A stretch of 64,000 nt of DNA from Patiria pectinifera (Eukaryota > Echinodermata > Asteroidea > Valvatida > Asterinidae), in contig CM057149.1 of the NCBI GenBank assembly GCA_029964075.1, positions 19,172,197-19,236,196 of the forward strand, given 5' to 3'. Position 1 is the stretch's first letter. The number at the start of each line of letters is the position of its first letter. Made by a program: the position numbers and the translations under genes. Positions 38,763 through 64,000 of the stretch are shown here, piece by piece. The notes below the pieces were generated by a model. That model worked only from the letters and a program-made list of their open reading frames with translations. It was not told the origin of the DNA and made no database searches.

Positions 38763-38895
38763 GTATAACAGCTCATCATACCCAGCCAATGCCAGCGCGC
38801 CTTTACACTTGTGGTTGGAGAGAGGCAAGCCAAGGTAAAGTAGCTTGCCCAAGGACACATTATAATGGCCAGTGGCTGGGTTCAAACCGCTGACA
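38763..38895. repeat. Possible SINE-like fragment
   Basis: Contains CTTGCCCAAGGACACATTAT followed by GGCTGGGTTCAAACCGCTGA, phrases common in tRNA-derived SINEs. No complete A/B-box pair seen. Confidence 0.35.
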
Positions 38896-39215
38896 CCCTA
38901 TAAATGTAAGTCAAAAACCATAACTATGCCACACTTGATTTCTTTGGAAGTTGTGCTTGTTGCTAGAAATTTAACAGTTAGTCCACAAGTGATTTACGCC
39001 AGTTACCTACAATGTGATATTCAGCCTGATACAGTGCCTGAATAAATCCCCGTTATCTGATGGGTGGGTCGTTGATCGCATGTCATTGAATAATTCGTCC
39101 CAACCCACAGCCCAGCTGCATGCATCAGCAAATACAGAAGTTCTATTTCACGATAGATAGAAGTTCCATTGCCCGGTCTCACTATCGGTGGATCTGACCA
39201 ATCAGATGGTGAGGA

Positions 39216-39221
39216 TTTATT
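39216..39221 (-). terminator. Possible polyadenylation signal of the SUR-like gene
   Basis: AATAAA on the minus strand (TTTATT on plus), about 375 bases after the stop codon. It lies inside one arm of a short inverted repeat with 39033-39053, so it could be part of a repeat instead. Not tested by transcript data. Confidence 0.3.
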
Positions 39222-39593
39222 CAGGTGTTGTGTAAAAAAAACTATTCGTGCAATGGAAAGAATAATTTCATTCGGTGACAGATGGAATGTTCAATTCCAC
39301 TCATGGAACTTTTTAGCTGTCACCTCATGAATTATTCTCACCGTTGCACTCATACACATTCATTATTTGTATACAATAATTCAGCCCAAACCAAATTTTT
39401 ATCACATCCCCTAATTTACCAAATATGGCACAACCATGTAAAGGTGATAGGTTAACAAGCAAGTCAAGGACTGGGAAAACTTCTAGCCAATGGTGCAATG
39501 ATATTTTGCATCAGCATTCTGGGTTTCTGTGAGAATCTGATAATTTAAGCCATTTGGTTTCGGCGGGAAACTCCTTGATCACAGATAAGTGCA

Positions 39594-63328
<23,735 letters not shown>

Positions 63329-64000
63329 CTGAAAAAATACAAAAGATAAGAATTTCAGAAATACGGCTTGTCTGGGGCAGGTTTCATTTGGATATTCCTG
63401 CAACAAACAAAGAAAACTTAGCCATAAGTCGTTGGACACTAAGCAATTTTATCTTGGGGAACTTTGATGGATTCAGGACAGTAAGCCTATCGGTACTGCA
63501 GGATTTTGATGGATTCCGGATACCTCCATGTTGAGCAGTTGGGGGACTTTGATGGATTCAGGATCTCAACAGTTTAACTCCTTGGCTACATGCTTGGTGT
63601 GTGCAAGGTATATGTATACTACACTGGTGGATTCTGATGGACTCACTGGTGGATTCTGATGGACTCACTGATGGATTCTGACAGACTCAGGACACCAGCA
63701 TTTTTTTGCAAGACAAAATTGGTGGAGTTTGGCGGATTCAGGATATTTTCTAGTAAAAGTGCTCAAGGGGTTAGGGTTAATTGACATTGTTTTTGGATGA
63801 ACAATTTGTACTAAATGTGCAAAATCAAAAACTAAATTTGACAAAGGGTTTTATTCTGAAGTACAAACTTCTGAAAGCTTTAGACTGCAACATATAATAT
63901 TTAGCTTCAACTTATATGAAGTCTGTATTTTTGTATCTTAATTACTAAATGAAAAACTACAGATTTTACATCTACTCATAATTGTTCTCATGAGCTGCTT
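63329..64000. other. Right edge: intron of the SUR-like gene
   Basis: No exon recognised. 63465-63735 holds degenerate TTTGATGGATTCAGGA / TGGATTCTGATGGACTCAC repeats. Confidence 0.6.

Larger units (their letters stand above)
34935..39593. other. Intergenic region between TBC1D30 and the SUR-like gene
   Basis: It must contain the TBC1D30 promoter (just right of 34934) and the SUR-like 3' UTR. No TATA box is evident near 34935-35100. A foldback-family copy lies at 37694-38245. A CpG-rich segment at 37250-37510 resembles a first exon. A tandem-repeat-like inverted pair at 39033-39053 / 39211-39231 is present. No complete gene recognised. Confidence 0.55.

Overview
This is animal nuclear DNA: two long, intron-rich genes on the minus strand with GT-AG junctions, AT-rich introns packed with short interspersed and foldback repeats, and no bacterial-style operons. 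Both proteins have clear vertebrate counterparts. The repeat style (tRNA-derived SINEs, pogo-like MITEs, a DIRS element with a circle-junction repeat, frequent short GTACATGTA motifs) suggests a marine invertebrate deuterostome, most likely an echinoderm. The species cannot be fixed from sequence alone.

Gene 1 (1603-34934, minus) is a complete TBC1D30-like Rab GTPase-activating protein. I assembled 11 coding exons that keep one open frame of 1062 codons. They include a conserved N-terminal coiled coil, the TBC domain with its arginine finger (R353) and glutamine finger (Q389), and a long acidic C-terminal tail. Intron 1 is about 19.6 kb and holds most of the mobile DNA.

Gene 2 (39594-63328, minus) is the C-terminal half of a sulfonylurea-receptor-type ABC transporter (ABCC8/ABCC9-like). 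I assembled 20 exons encoding 856 residues: NBD1, linker, TMD2 and NBD2. The N-terminal half (TMD0/TMD1) lies beyond the right edge. NBD1 has Asp in place of the catalytic Glu, whereas NBD2 keeps the Glu, which is the usual ABCC asymmetry. About 4.7 kb of apparently gene-free DNA (34935-39593) separates the genes.

The most structured non-host feature is a 6.8-kb DIRS-type tyrosine-recombinase retrotransposon (17090-23912, minus) in TBC1D30 intron 1. It has identical 145-bp inverted terminal repeats and an internal complementary region that reads as the two element ends joined. It also has a gag-like ORF, a reverse-transcriptase ORF with YLDD, a frameshifted RT tail/RNase H region, and an open tyrosine recombinase ORF. 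The pol is broken but the recombinase is not.

Other repeats: a six-copy foldback family of about 540 bp; a two-copy 365-bp MITE in the SUR introns; two pogo-like MITEs with TA target duplications, one nested inside a TIR element carrying an 11-bp minisatellite; an element with TIRs, a 10-bp target duplication and an internal tRNA-like Pol III promoter; several large foldbacks; SINEs; a CR1/L2-like LINE 3' end; interstitial telomere-like repeats; and several minisatellites. I found no certain new biological system. The best candidates for follow-up are the DIRS copy, its antisense ORF, the tRNA-bearing TIR element, and the CRE-palindrome array near 15.4-16.1 kb.
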